From: CANMUM01 sp965263365
GTDB lineage: Bacteria > Pseudomonadota > Alphaproteobacteria > Rhodobacterales > Rhodobacteraceae
Direction of reading: 5' to 3'
DNA: 64,000 nucleotides
NCBI GenBank assembly: GCA_965263365.1
Contig: OZ253672.1
Coordinates: 1,860,001-1,924,000 of the forward strand
Shown: positions 41,644 through 54,558 of the stretch, one piece after another
Layout: each line of letters begins with the position of its first letter
Numbering within the stretch: position 1 is the first letter of the stretch
Program-made: the position numbers and the translations under genes
The notes under the pieces: generated by a model
What the model was told of the DNA's origin: nothing
The model's input: only the letters and a program-made list of their open reading frames with translations
The model's database searches: none

Positions 41644-42714
41644 ATGCTGACATCGAACAATACACCTTTAGCAGGGTTAGGATTTGAGCAATGGCATCGT
41701 GATGGCGGGACGATGGCGTGCGTCGTGGCTCGGGGTTCGTTTTGGTTTGATTTTGAGGAGCGTGCGATAAAGCTCGAGGAGGAACAGGGGATCGTGCTTG
41801 CCGATGAATTTGATGGTGACCCACAAACTGGAGCGCTTTTAAAAGTCAATGACTTGGTACCTTTTAAACCCACGACAGATGTAACGTTCCTGGGAAATAT
41901 CTATGCTGAACATGAGGAGCCTAAGGACTACATTAACGCATATATTGAAATCAATAGCCACAAAACAAGCATCCGCGGCTGGGGGGCGCGAAATTGGTTT
42001 TACAAGCGTAAAAAGGGATGGCTGCTTTCTGAGCCCGAGCCAGTCAGCCTTGTTGAAGTGAGTTATAAAAATGCGGTTGGCGGCCGAATTATTGGTGATC
42101 CAAACGGCGATGTCGACCCAAGAAACCCAATTGGCCCTGGCGTAATTGACGATGCTTTCACACCTCAATCAATGGAGTTTGCCGCTCCAACAATTGATAG
42201 CGAAGAACATCCAATTGCCCCAGGACGCATGAGAAAATCTCTACCCCAAGGTTTTGGCGCGATGTCACCTTGGTGGCAAGCGAGATCGTGCCATGTCGGA
42301 ACATACGATGATGAGTGGCTTGAAAACACACATCCACGATTGCCAAAAGATTTTGACTATAGCCATTATCAGTTTGCCCACCCAAATCTGATAATGCCAA
42401 ATTACCTGAATGGGAATGAAAATATTGTGACTTATGGATTGGTGAAAGGCGGTGAGGGCTTTCGTTTTAAGCTCCCCGATGTCGCGCCTTGGGTCCACTT
42501 TGCGTTTCGTGATGGTCGCATTGTGAATACACGGCTGAACTTGGATGGGGTGCATATTGATTTTCGAACAGACAGATATAAACTTGACCTAACTTGGCGC
42601 GCATGGATGGAAACCTGCCCAAGCTTTTATCGGATTGACTTAGAAAGCATTAGGCTGGATGAGGTAGACAGTCTTGAACTAACACGCGCCGAAGAACGGG
42701 GGTTGGTCATTTAA
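41644..42714 (+). CDS. DUF2169 type VI effector adaptor
   Basis: A 356-residue DUF2169 protein starting 6 bases after the DUF3396 gene. It shows FEQWHRDGGTMACVVARGSF near the N-terminus, SIRGWGARNWFYKRKKGW near residue 110 and PWWQARSCHVGTYDDEWLE near residue 200. In Agrobacterium a DUF2169 protein is needed to stabilise and load a PAAR-linked DNase effector onto VgrG. Here it would serve the DUF4150/SHH effector of the same cluster. It closes the operon; 207 non-coding bases separate it from tnpB copy 2. Confidence 0.82.
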   Translation: MLTSNNTPLAGLGFEQWHRDGGTMACVVARGSFWFDFEERAIKLEEEQGIVLADEFDGDPQTGALLKVNDLVPFKPTTDVTFLGNIYAEHEEPKDYINAYIEINSHKTSIRGWGARNWFYKRKKGWLLSEPEPVSLVEVSYKNAVGGRIIGDPNGDVDPRNPIGPGVIDDAFTPQSMEFAAPTIDSEEHPIAPGRMRKSLPQGFGAMSPWWQARSCHVGTYDDEWLENTHPRLPKDFDYSHYQFAHPNLIMPNYLNGNENIVTYGLVKGGEGFRFKLPDVAPWVHFAFRDGRIVNTRLNLDGVHIDFRTDRYKLDLTWRAWMETCPSFYRIDLESIRLDEVDSLELTRAEERGLVI

Positions 42715-42921
42715 CTCCTCCATAATTTTTAACATAAGATAGATTTTGGATCTTTTTACTTATAGGCGCAAAGTGAAATTTCTGGCTTTATCCAGAATCA
42801 GAAGTGTGTGCTGTATATTTGCGCTTTACCATCATTTTGTTTTTATTGTCGCGCATGTAAGTTTGTTTGATATTTTTGAAAATGACTTCACGCCGGGTGA
42901 CGAGGCAGCTCGCTTTTTGCG

Positions 42922-43257
42922 CTATCCAAGCTTCCTCGTCTGCACTCTTCTCCAATCGATGCCTTCGAAGAGGGCTTCGAGCTGGGATCGGGATAGCGAT
43001 ATGACCCCGTCACGAATTGCAGGCCACGCAAAGCCCGCGCCTTCAATACGTTTGTGGATCAAGACCATTCCTGTGCCGTCCCAAAGGAGCATTTTGAGAC
43101 GATCGGAACGTTTGGAACGGAACACGAAAATCGCGCCCGAAAGCGGCTCAAGGCCAAACTCCCGCTCCACGATTGCCGCCAGCCCGTCCATGCCCTTGCG
43201 AAAGTCGACGGGGCGGGTAGCGACGTAGATTTTGATATGCTGCGCGGGAAAGATCAC
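42922..43257 (-). CDS. tnpB: IS66 accessory protein TnpB (copy 2)
   Basis: A 111-residue IS66 Orf2 protein starting with GTG, with VATRPVDFRKGMDGLAAIV, FRSKRSDRLKMLLWDGTG and KRIEGAGFAWP. It overlaps tnpA copy 2 by 4 bases. No tnpC follows it: the next 207 bases to the left are non-coding and then the DUF2169 gene arrives from the other side. So this is a partial IS66 gene set that would need TnpC from the copy at 30046. Confidence 0.92.
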   Translation of the reverse strand: MIFPAQHIKIYVATRPVDFRKGMDGLAAIVEREFGLEPLSGAIFVFRSKRSDRLKMLLWDGTGMVLIHKRIEGAGFAWPAIRDGVISLSRSQLEALFEGIDWRRVQTRKLG

Positions 43258-43904
43258 AGCGCCGCCATGATTTTTGCGATTGAAACGGGTGGATAATCAG
43301 GCGGAAGCTCGAGCAAGAGATCGCCTTTGCGCAGGCGTATATTTGGCTTTGGTAAACTTGGCTTCACCAGCTGAACCTCTGCAAACATGGGTTCTTCGGG
43401 TTGTGCTTGCTGAACCTTTGGAAGCTTTCCTTCCACTTCCATTTTCCACTGATAAATCATCGAGCTGTCAACATCGCATGCCCGCGCCAGCGCTTTCGCC
43501 TTCATCTCACCCGCCACCAGCTTATCGACAACAAGCCGCTTCAATTCATGCGGCCATAACCTGCGCCCGTCATTAGTTTTGGGAACAGAATATCCGAAAA
43601 TTAAATCGGGCTCGGATTTGATGCTGTGCTCTGCGAGCTTTTGTGGCGATCTACGCACTTCCTTGCTCCAACCGTGAACCATCGAGACATTGATATTGCA
43701 TAGCTTGGCGACCTCACCTGCGCTAAATGCGCGTTTGTGAATACCCTCAGTCACGAACGTCTTGAACTTGGGCGACCATATGCGCCGGCCATCCGAGGTC
43801 ACGGGAATTTTGAAATCGAAAATCTCGAAATATGCCGTTAGATCACTTTTAATGGCGGGCTTGGTCACATTTGCATAGTCACCCAAATTTCCTTGAATAT
43901 TCAT
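43254..43904 (-). CDS. tnpA: IS66 TnpA, helix-turn-helix protein (copy 2)
   Basis: A 216-residue two-module HTH protein from the ATG at 43902-43904. Its start, GRRIWSPKFK segment and second HTH (MKAKALARACDVDSSMIYQW) are nearly identical to copy 1, while its first HTH (FSAGEVAKLCNINVSMVHGW) and the C-terminal tail are clearly different. Divergent first HTH modules may bind different end sequences. It lies 82 bases inside the right terminal repeat, the normal distance for IS66. Confidence 0.88.
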   Translation of the reverse strand: MNIQGNLGDYANVTKPAIKSDLTAYFEIFDFKIPVTSDGRRIWSPKFKTFVTEGIHKRAFSAGEVAKLCNINVSMVHGWSKEVRRSPQKLAEHSIKSEPDLIFGYSVPKTNDGRRLWPHELKRLVVDKLVAGEMKAKALARACDVDSSMIYQWKMEVEGKLPKVQQAQPEEPMFAEVQLVKPSLPKPNIRLRKGDLLLELPPDYPPVSIAKIMAAL

Positions 43905-43960
43905 TCTCTGCTCCGTTTCGAAACTAGGTAACAAATCTTCGAAACTTTAGTCACCCTCAA

Positions 43961-43986
43961 TCTAGGGGGCCAGTTGCAACGCTTAC
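43961..43986 (-). repeat. right terminal inverted repeat of the IS66-type element
   Basis: On the minus strand it begins GTAAGCGTTGCAACTGG followed by CCCCCTAG, identical over 15 bases to the left end at 24771. It is directly followed by the 8-bp duplication. Confidence 0.87.
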
Positions 43987-43994
43987 GTAGAATA
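43987..43994. repeat. 8-bp target-site duplication, right copy
   Basis: gtagaata, identical to 24763-24770 on the same strand. Removing the element and one copy joins efp upstream DNA to the tRNA-Gly region. Confidence 0.85.
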
Positions 43995-44033
43995 GAAGGC
44001 GAGAAATACAGAAATAGAATGAAAATTGACTTT

Positions 44034-44108
44034 TGGAGCGGGCGATGGGATTCGAACCCACGACCCCAACCTTGGCAAGGTTGTGCTCTACCCCTGAGCT
44101 ACACCCGC
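44034..44108 (-). tRNA. tRNA-Gly (GCC)
   Basis: Minus-strand sequence GCGGGTGTAGCTCAGGGGTA begins a complete cloverleaf with a 7-bp acceptor stem, anticodon GCC in TTGCCAA, a TTCGAAT T-loop and an encoded CCA end. 75 bases including CCA. Its 3' end is 48 bases from the right end of the mobile element. Confidence 0.95.
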
Positions 44109-44307
44109 ATCCTAAAGTGTGTTGCTCGTTTAGCGAAACTAGTCGCGCGATACAAGCACAAAACTACCATTCCACAAAAAAAATTCAGCACCGCGGCTCT
44201 AATCTCTTCGAATGCAATTAAAATAATCCTTAGCGCGAACTAAAACACCTAATTGCGACAAGGAAACAATATCACTCCGCTCAGAACAAAAATTTTCACA
44301 ATGATTC

Positions 44308-45036
44308 TCAACTAATGAAGTTAAAACTTGCATTATATTCAAATCCAATGGCCTTCTCTTGTGCTAGATCGAGGCTCGAAAGACAAAAGAAAATATCTTC
44401 TTCGGAAAAAACGACTTCACGTTTTATACGTTCGAGATCACGTGGCCCCATTCCGAGCGCATTGCGTGAAACATCGGCCATGACAGGCTTGAACTCAGGC
44501 AAAGCCTCAATTTCGTACTTATGTGAAATATATTTGATCCATTTCTCTTGATCCTTAAGAAGTAAGTCATAGTTCACAATTTCACAATGCTTATAGAATT
44601 TAGGGAGTTTCAAGTAACTCTGAGTTTTAAGGTTTCGAAGTTCGACAACATTTTTAATTCGATCACCAGTTAACGGATGACGATCAAGAAGTACCTCTGA
44701 TCCGAAAATACCTAACGGCTTAGAGGCTTGTTGAAGCAAGCGCCCATTATAAATGCTGGACCATTCATGGCGCAAAAACTCTGAAAAACTAACATCTTTG
44801 ACCCAATAGCCAACATTATGCGGCGCATTATAGAAACTCTTTAACCAACCATTTGCATTGCGGAAACAAGCGAATGCAATGCTCGTATCTTTAGCATAAG
44901 GAACATTTACAAATGCGTGCTTTTCAAAATTAAACCGAGATTTAAATTCCAAATCAGGAAAATTATTCGAAATCAAAGTTGTCAGAAAATTGGTTCCAGA
45001 ACAGCGCTCGCCAAATATATTAAAAGTATTGATCAT
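44308..45036 (-). CDS. sulfotransferase-like P-loop protein
   Basis: A 242-residue soluble protein whose N-terminus INTFNIFGERCSGTNFLTTL has the loop pattern (G-E-R-x-S-G-T) of PAPS-binding sulfotransferase-like proteins. FACFRNANGWLKSFYNAP near residue 60 fits the 3'-phosphate-binding Arg/Ser strand. Relatives sulfate or otherwise modify sugars in surface polysaccharides. It stands alone between tRNA-Gly and the rRNA operon. It is the second sulfotransferase-like gene in this window, but the two share no obvious sequence beyond the fold motifs. Confidence 0.6.
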   Translation of the reverse strand: MINTFNIFGERCSGTNFLTTLISNNFPDLEFKSRFNFEKHAFVNVPYAKDTSIAFACFRNANGWLKSFYNAPHNVGYWVKDVSFSEFLRHEWSSIYNGRLLQQASKPLGIFGSEVLLDRHPLTGDRIKNVVELRNLKTQSYLKLPKFYKHCEIVNYDLLLKDQEKWIKYISHKYEIEALPEFKPVMADVSRNALGMGPRDLERIKREVVFSEEDIFFCLSSLDLAQEKAIGFEYNASFNFIS

Positions 45037-45228
45037 AGATTACTCCCTCAATGCAGGAATCTTTTAAAGACACAAATACTTTTGCCAAATATGAGTTAAT
45101 AAAGCAATTGCTCAATAAAAATCGGAGCAAAAATAGCTCCCAAATAAGCAAACTTATGGAGCACAAGCAAAAAAATAATAAAAAAGGGAGAAGTTATCAA
45201 CATCGTAAATCGAAACGCCCTTTTTAGG

Positions 45229-45343
45229 TCTGGCGGTGACCTACTCTCCCACGTCTTGAGACGCAGTACCATCGGCGCTACGGGTCTTATCGGTCGTGTT
45301 CGGGATGGGAACGAGAGTTTACCTCGCGCTATTGCCACCAGAC
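45229..45343 (-). rRNA. rrf: 5S ribosomal RNA
   Basis: The minus strand contains the 5S pattern with CCCATCCCGAACACG near the middle and GGGAGAGTAGG near the 3' end, bounded by GGTCTGGTGGC and CGCCAGACC. Ends are estimated. The gene is enclosed by a near-perfect 25-bp inverted repeat (arms 45211-45236 and about 45335-45360), which extends the terminal helix. Confidence 0.93.
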
Positions 45344-45430
45344 CAAAAAAGGGCGTTTCGTAATGTGACGACACACGCATAGCGTTGTCAATTTAGTTAT
45401 CTGTAAGAAGATTTCATTCCTCTTCTGGAT

Positions 45431-48256
<2,826 letters not shown>

Positions 48257-48602
48257 ATTCGATCCAGAAGACGAATGAAATTCGTCTTCTTTACGAAAGA
48301 TAATTTTTACACTTAGCCCTCTCTGCTCGACAGAGCAAAGAAGGTTAAACATCCAACCAACGGGAAAACCCAGAGATTGGAATGCGGTCAGTGTAAAAGA
48401 CTTGGAAAGACATATTCGTTTGCTAATTCATCACTTAGAACACCAAGGAAACTGTTTCTAAGATCACTTTACCTCAACGAGGTGAAAAAGCAGCCATTCC
48501 TCACTTAGAATGACCCGAATAATGTCGTCACATTTATATACGATGTCAAATTTGTCCAACAGGACATGAAAACATAAAACTGCTTTCAAATCATGTTGGC
48601 AA

Positions 48603-48679
<77 letters not shown>

Positions 48680-48732
48680 ATTGCAATTGCGATCAGGCAA
48701 ACTCATAGCCAAAATTATAGGCTACAGGCAGA

Positions 48733-48808
48733 TGGTGGAGCCTAGGAGGATCGAACTCCTGACCTCCTGAATGCAAATCAGGCGCTCTCCCATCTGAGCT
48801 AAGGCCCC
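48733..48808 (-). tRNA. tRNA-Ala (TGC)
   Basis: Complete cloverleaf on the minus strand beginning GGGGCCTTAGCTCAGATGGG, anticodon TGC in TTTGCAT, TTCGATC T-loop and encoded CCA. It lies in the 16S-23S spacer, nearer to 16S. Confidence 0.95.
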
Positions 48809-48919
48809 TTTTGTGCGCCTTCGCGCCGTCATGAAGAGATATATGGATAGTCTGGCAAATATGCTGAATAAATCAGCTGCTAAGTGAATCGCAGAGTAAG
48901 CAAGCTTACAATCCGCAAT

Positions 48920-50396
<1,477 letters not shown>

Positions 50397-51227
50397 AAAT
50401 GCTAATGCATTTCTTGACCTGAACCTTGCACAAATGAACCTTTACCAAATGTTCTCGTCACAAGAACATCTGATGTCCAACTCGTTATAAATAACGGTTG
50501 GCTCTGGCTTCCTGAGCACGCCTTACTGGAGCGCACTCAGGCCCACTATCATCGATCCACTTGAGTAAACTCAAATTTTTCTAAGTGGCGATATGCAAGT
50601 TAGTTGATCGTCTAAAACCAGACTACCCACATATCTCTTCATGAATATATAATTTTCAAAGAGCAGAAGACGCAGAAACACTTGGCTACCTTGGTAGCTC
50701 TTGGCTCCGTTGTCCGAATTTTTACCAACTTAGCTTCAATTTGCTTGCCTAGCGTTGAGAACTCTATCTCTTTGCCTGCCGCCCAATTTGATCATCGCCT
50801 CGTCGGTGAGGGCGTATTTAGGTAAACTATCCGAGAGACGCAAGAGCTTTTTTCATATTTTTATAAAAAACTTAAAAAAAAGTCGATTTTGGCAATAAAA
50901 GCAGCTTTTAGAGGTTATTATTCAGCTGCAGATAAACATAAATTCCGAATTTAGCGCCAAATTGTCCCGAAAGAATCAGAATTACGCCCGAATCTTTATA
51001 AAATTCCCTAGAATTTCTCGAATCTACCTGTGCTGATTCTCAAACAATTAGAATCATAAAACGCTTGAGCTGCTATCCACTGCAATCCAGTCGTTGAATA
51101 TGTATATATATATAATGTCTAATGTAATCCCTGAGAGCTCTAACTTCTCTGTTCAAACTCTCTGCAAATTTAAGCGCACGAAAATTCGCGAATTGACTCC
51201 ATCTCCTTCAACTTCCATATTATTGGT
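50397..51227. other. non-coding region upstream of the rRNA operon
   Basis: About 830 bases between the 16S gene and a rightward lipoprotein gene. It must hold the rRNA leader and promoter (minus strand) and the lipoprotein promoter (plus strand). A very AT-rich block at 50850-50890 lies just upstream of the proposed rRNA promoter, where an UP-element-like stretch would be expected. A short TA repeat lies near 51102-51114. I see no gene in it. Confidence 0.5.
50815..50843 (-). promoter_or_regulatory. candidate rRNA operon promoter
   Basis: On the minus strand TTGCGT (50843-50838) and TAAATA (50820-50815) are separated by 17 bases, with an A/T-rich tract just upstream. Transcription would start near 50808, giving a leader of about 410 bases. 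The -35 box is a weak match (TTG only), so this is a candidate. Confidence 0.4.
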
Positions 51228-51788
51228 ATGAAACTTAGTGCTCAAATTTTGTTACTCGCCTCACTCGCAACCCTATCTTCTTGCGGAAGTTTTTCGAAAA
51301 GCGTCGAAAACGCAGCTATTACAACGAGGCCTGTAGCCATTGCTCAAACTGCCGGATTTAATGCGACCGGCCTCGAAGGTTACCAACCGGTTGAAATGCG
51401 TACGCGAATCAAAGAGGGTGCCGAGCTCAGTGGTATTGCCTGTGAAGTTCAAGGTACGGGTTTCTACGCAACATTCAAAACACCTGCGATCGTGATGATT
51501 CCTAACTACGGACAACGCAACCAAGATATTGTGACTTATTGTCGGCACAATGGCCAAACTATTTCTCAAATACAACACAGCCGGCAACGTGGATCCTTCA
51601 AGCTTTCAGATATCGCGTCTGGAATCGGTAGTGCAGCAGCCGGCCCCATTGGCGGAGCTCTCCTTGGCTCAATAACTAATTTCTTCACCACAGAGCGTAC
51701 TTCTCAATTCGGCTATGACAATACAACCATTATTTTTGAGCCGCCTGCCGAATCGGCTTCAACAGTTCGCACAACGGAAAGCCGCTAA
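51228..51788 (+). CDS. putative lipoprotein of unknown function
   Basis: A 186-residue protein with a lipoprotein signal (LLASLATLSSCGSF), Cys at about residue 19. The mature part contains GIACEVQGTGFYATFKTPA and TYCRHNGQTI, so two further cysteines could form a disulfide, and a Gly/Ala-rich hydrophobic stretch (GSAAAGPIGGALLGSITNFF) that resembles a glycine-zipper. I recognise no family name. It is monocistronic, placed between the rRNA operon and ettA. Confidence 0.6.
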   Translation: MKLSAQILLLASLATLSSCGSFSKSVENAAITTRPVAIAQTAGFNATGLEGYQPVEMRTRIKEGAELSGIACEVQGTGFYATFKTPAIVMIPNYGQRNQDIVTYCRHNGQTISQIQHSRQRGSFKLSDIASGIGSAAAGPIGGALLGSITNFFTTERTSQFGYDNTTIIFEPPAESASTVRTTESR

Positions 51789-51914
51789 TCACATTTAAAT
51801 TTGGGCGCACTAAGTTTTAGAGTGAATTGCGAAGGAAAGGCTTCGACTCAGATTGCATCAAACCAACGACTGAGCTATCTAGATAGCTAATCAGTAATTC
51901 TTCAAAGGTGTTCT

Positions 51915-53570
51915 ATGGCTTCTTATCAATATGTCTATCACATGGATGGCGTATCAAAGACTTATCCTGGCGGCAAAAAATGCTTCGAAAATATCCGTCT
52001 TTCATTTTTGCCAGGCGTAAAAATCGGTGTCGTCGGTGTAAATGGCGCTGGTAAGTCCACACTTATGCGAATCATGGCAGGGATTGATAAGGAATTTGTG
52101 GGAGAAGCTTGGGCCGCGGAAGGTGCTAAGGTCGGATATCTTCCCCAAGAACCGCAATTAGACGAAAGTAAAACCGTTAGAGAAAACGTCATGCTTGGCG
52201 TTCGAGAAAAACAAAGCAAGCTTGAGCGTTATAACGAGTTGGCTATGAATTACTCCGATGAAACCGCTGACGAGATGGCGCAACTCCAAGACGAAATTGA
52301 TGCGCAAAATCTATGGGATCTGGACAGCCAAATTGATGTATCAATGGAAGCTCTGCGCTGCCCACCAGACGATGCTGATGTAAACAAGTTATCAGGCGGA
52401 GAAAGACGGCGCGTGGCACTTTGCAAGCTTCTGTTGGAAGCCCCAGATATGCTACTCCTTGACGAGCCGACAAACCACCTTGATGCAGAAACAATCGCAT
52501 GGCTCCAACAGCATCTGATGGACTATAAAGGCACAATTTTGATTGTCACTCACGATCGTTATTTTCTAGACGATATTACAAGTTGGATACTCGAACTTGA
52601 TCGTGGACAAGGTATTCCTTGGGAAGGCAATTATTCGAGCTGGCTGGAACAAAAAGCAAAGCGTCTTGAGCAAGAAGCACGCGAAGATAAATCACGCCAA
52701 AAAACACTTGCGCGCGAACTTGAATGGATTCGTCAAAGCCCCAAGGCAAGGCAATCAAAATCAAAGGCGCGTATTCATGCCTATGAAGAGCTTGCGAACA
52801 AATCAGAAAGAGAGCGCATGAGCTCAGCGCAAATCATTATTCCCAACGGCCCACGCCTCGGTGGAAAGGTGATCGAAGTGGAAAGCCTTAAAAAAGGATA
52901 TGGAGATAAGCTTCTCGTTGAAGACTTGAATTTTGCACTTCCTCCTGGTGGCATCGTCGGCGTCATTGGGCCAAATGGCGCAGGAAAATCAACATTATTT
53001 AGAATGCTCACTGGCCAAGAAAAGCCCGATTCGGGAGAGGTTAGTTACGGCGACACGGTCCAGCTTTCTTATGTTGATCAATCAAGAGATCATTTGGACG
53101 ACAAAAACACGGTATGGGAAGAAATTTCAGGCGGCAATGATATCATCAAACTCGGTGATGCCGAGGTGAATTCGCGCGCATATTGTTCGAGCTTTAACTT
53201 CAAGGGCGGCGATCAGCAGAAGAAAATTGGAATGCTTTCTGGGGGTGAACGCAACCGCGTACACATGGCAAAGCTTCTTAAAGAGGGCGGCAATGTGCTA
53301 CTCCTTGACGAACCGACCAACGACCTTGACGTTGAAACGCTACGCGCACTTGAAGACGCATTGACGGAGTTTGCGGGCTGTGCGGTCATCATTTCACACG
53401 ACCGTTTCTTTCTTGATAGACTATGTACACACATTCTTGCATTCGAGGGTGAAGCCCATGTCGAATGGTTTGAGGGGAACTTCGATGCTTATGAAGAAGA
53501 CAAAAAACGTCGTCTCGGGCCTGATGCGCTTGAACCAAAACGCGTGAAATATAAAAAATTCACACGATAG
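51915..53570 (+). CDS. ettA: energy-dependent translational throttle protein EttA (ABC-F)
   Basis: EttA is an ABC-F ATPase that binds the ribosomal E site and gates the first elongation steps by the ATP/ADP ratio. The 551-residue product has two ATPase domains with Walker A GVNGAGKST and GPNGAGKST, signatures LSGGERRR and LSGGERNR, and Walker B LLLDEPTNHLD and LLLDEPTNDLD. The linker region with basic, Arg-rich sequence (near residues 245-300) and an EttA-type arm in domain 1 are present. Full length, monocistronic. Confidence 0.94.
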   Translation: MASYQYVYHMDGVSKTYPGGKKCFENIRLSFLPGVKIGVVGVNGAGKSTLMRIMAGIDKEFVGEAWAAEGAKVGYLPQEPQLDESKTVRENVMLGVREKQSKLERYNELAMNYSDETADEMAQLQDEIDAQNLWDLDSQIDVSMEALRCPPDDADVNKLSGGERRRVALCKLLLEAPDMLLLDEPTNHLDAETIAWLQQHLMDYKGTILIVTHDRYFLDDITSWILELDRGQGIPWEGNYSSWLEQKAKRLEQEAREDKSRQKTLARELEWIRQSPKARQSKSKARIHAYEELANKSERERMSSAQIIIPNGPRLGGKVIEVESLKKGYGDKLLVEDLNFALPPGGIVGVIGPNGAGKSTLFRMLTGQEKPDSGEVSYGDTVQLSYVDQSRDHLDDKNTVWEEISGGNDIIKLGDAEVNSRAYCSSFNFKGGDQQKKIGMLSGGERNRVHMAKLLKEGGNVLLLDEPTNDLDVETLRALEDALTEFAGCAVIISHDRFFLDRLCTHILAFEGEAHVEWFEGNFDAYEEDKKRRLGPDALEPKRVKYKKFTR

Positions 53571-53892
53571 TAAATTTGGCAATTTGCACAACGAGTGCTT
53601 ACAATTTGCGGAAACATTAGTGTGTGCGAAAAAATACTGAAACTCGTGTCTGAACTTTCACTTTCGATGTAATTCCAACTCGATTTTGATCGACGTGTAG
53701 TGATTCAGATTAAATCAAGCAAGATAAATCGCCGTATTTACTTGCCAGAAAGCCGAACTCATGCAATATATCACATACTACGATCTATTCTCGACAAAAC
53801 TGTTTCCTTAATAAGGCCTGCAGCATCTCGATACTGACGTGGCTTTAGAGGCGCTCGCATTTCGCTTGCGCAATAACAAAAGGAAAATACTG
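53571..53892. other. intergenic region and leader of the cold-shock gene
   Basis: 322 bases without a gene, holding the 5' leader of the downstream cold-shock gene. Long leaders are usual for cspA-type genes, where mRNA folding senses temperature. A GC-rich block close to the start (near 53848-53872) contains GCGCTCGCATTTCGCTTGCGC, a partial inverted repeat. I could not name a promoter with confidence. Confidence 0.4.
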
Positions 53893-54099
53893 ATGGCAAC
53901 TGGCACAGTAAAATGGTTTAATTCAACAAAAGGCTTCGGCTTTATTCAACCCGACGAAGGCAGCAAAGATGTATTCGTACATATTTCAGCTGTTGAGCGC
54001 TCGGGCCTAACCGGTCTTAATGATAATCAAAAAGTTAAATTCGAAATTACTCCAGGACGCGATGGACGCGAAGCGGCGACTGAACTCGAATTGCTCTAA
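53893..54099 (+). CDS. cold-shock domain protein
   Basis: A 68-residue CspA-type protein from the ATG at 53893 (AAAAGGAAA upstream), beginning MATGTVKWFNSTKGFGFIQP and carrying the second RNA-binding motif KDVFVHISAVERSG. It is a single OB fold that binds single-stranded nucleic acid and melts RNA structure. A longer frame from 53839 is not supported. A strong terminator follows, and the gene is monocistronic. Whether it is cold-induced cannot be read from sequence. Confidence 0.93.
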   Translation: MATGTVKWFNSTKGFGFIQPDEGSKDVFVHISAVERSGLTGLNDNQKVKFEITPGRDGREAATELELL

Positions 54100-54118
54100 A
54101 AAATTCAGTTTTTTGGAT

Positions 54119-54147
54119 AAGTGCAGGTATTTTACCTGCACTTTTTT
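54119..54147 (+). terminator. Rho-independent terminator after the cold-shock gene
   Basis: A perfect 9-bp stem GTGCAGGTA/TACCTGCAC (54121-54129 and 54133-54141), extended by AA/TT, with a TTT loop and a run of T. Confidence 0.9.
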
Positions 54148-54243
54148 ATTTACGGCTCTATTTCAAACAGATGTTCGCGATTTCTAAAAAAGTCGGCATT
54201 GTGCCCCTTGAACCCTATTCCTTGCAGGACTACATCTGAATAG

Positions 54244-54558
54244 ATGAGCGATTCTCCTAAAAATCAAGAGGATGTAGCAACCCTTACAAAACCTAAGGTG
54301 CAAAGGCCTCCCATGTATAAGGTCATTCTTTTGAATGACGATTATACGCCGATGGATTTTGTAGTAGAGGTTCTTCGCATATATTTCGGAATTAATGAAC
54401 AGCAAGCTGTACAGTTAATGCTCACTGTACACACTAAAGGCTTGGCAGTTGTTGGGGTCTTTACCTATGAAATCGCCGAAACTAAGGTCACACAAGTTAT
54501 GGAATTTTCGAGACAAAATGGGCACCCATTGCAGTGCGTTATGGAAAAAGACGACTAA
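54244..54558 (+). CDS. clpS: ATP-dependent Clp protease adaptor ClpS
   Basis: ClpS delivers N-end rule substrates to ClpAP. The 104-residue product has a flexible N-terminal tail and the conserved core with KVILLNDDYTPMDFVVEVL, the substrate-pocket residues in that block, and VHTKGLAVVGVFTYEIAETK. The stop codon overlaps the next gene start by one base (TAATG). clpA is not in the window; in many alphaproteobacteria it lies nearby. Confidence 0.94.
   Translation: MSDSPKNQEDVATLTKPKVQRPPMYKVILLNDDYTPMDFVVEVLRIYFGINEQQAVQLMLTVHTKGLAVVGVFTYEIAETKVTQVMEFSRQNGHPLQCVMEKDD

Larger units (their letters stand above)
24771..43986. mobile_element. 19.2-kb IS66-ended transposon carrying a retron operon and type VI secretion cargo
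   Basis: The unit is bounded by inward-facing IS66-type ends. The left end reads GTAAGCGTTGCAACT on the plus strand and the right end reads the same 15 bases on the minus strand; similarity continues through CCCCCTAG. An identical 8-bp duplication lies just outside both ends, so the whole 19,216 bp moved or was fixed as one insertion. Contents are a decayed IS1595-type gene, a leftward retron-protease operon, IS66 tnpC/tnpB/tnpA split by two extra genes, a type VI cargo cluster and a second tnpB/tnpA. A further IS66 end inside, at 34245, lacks a matching duplication. Confidence 0.85.
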
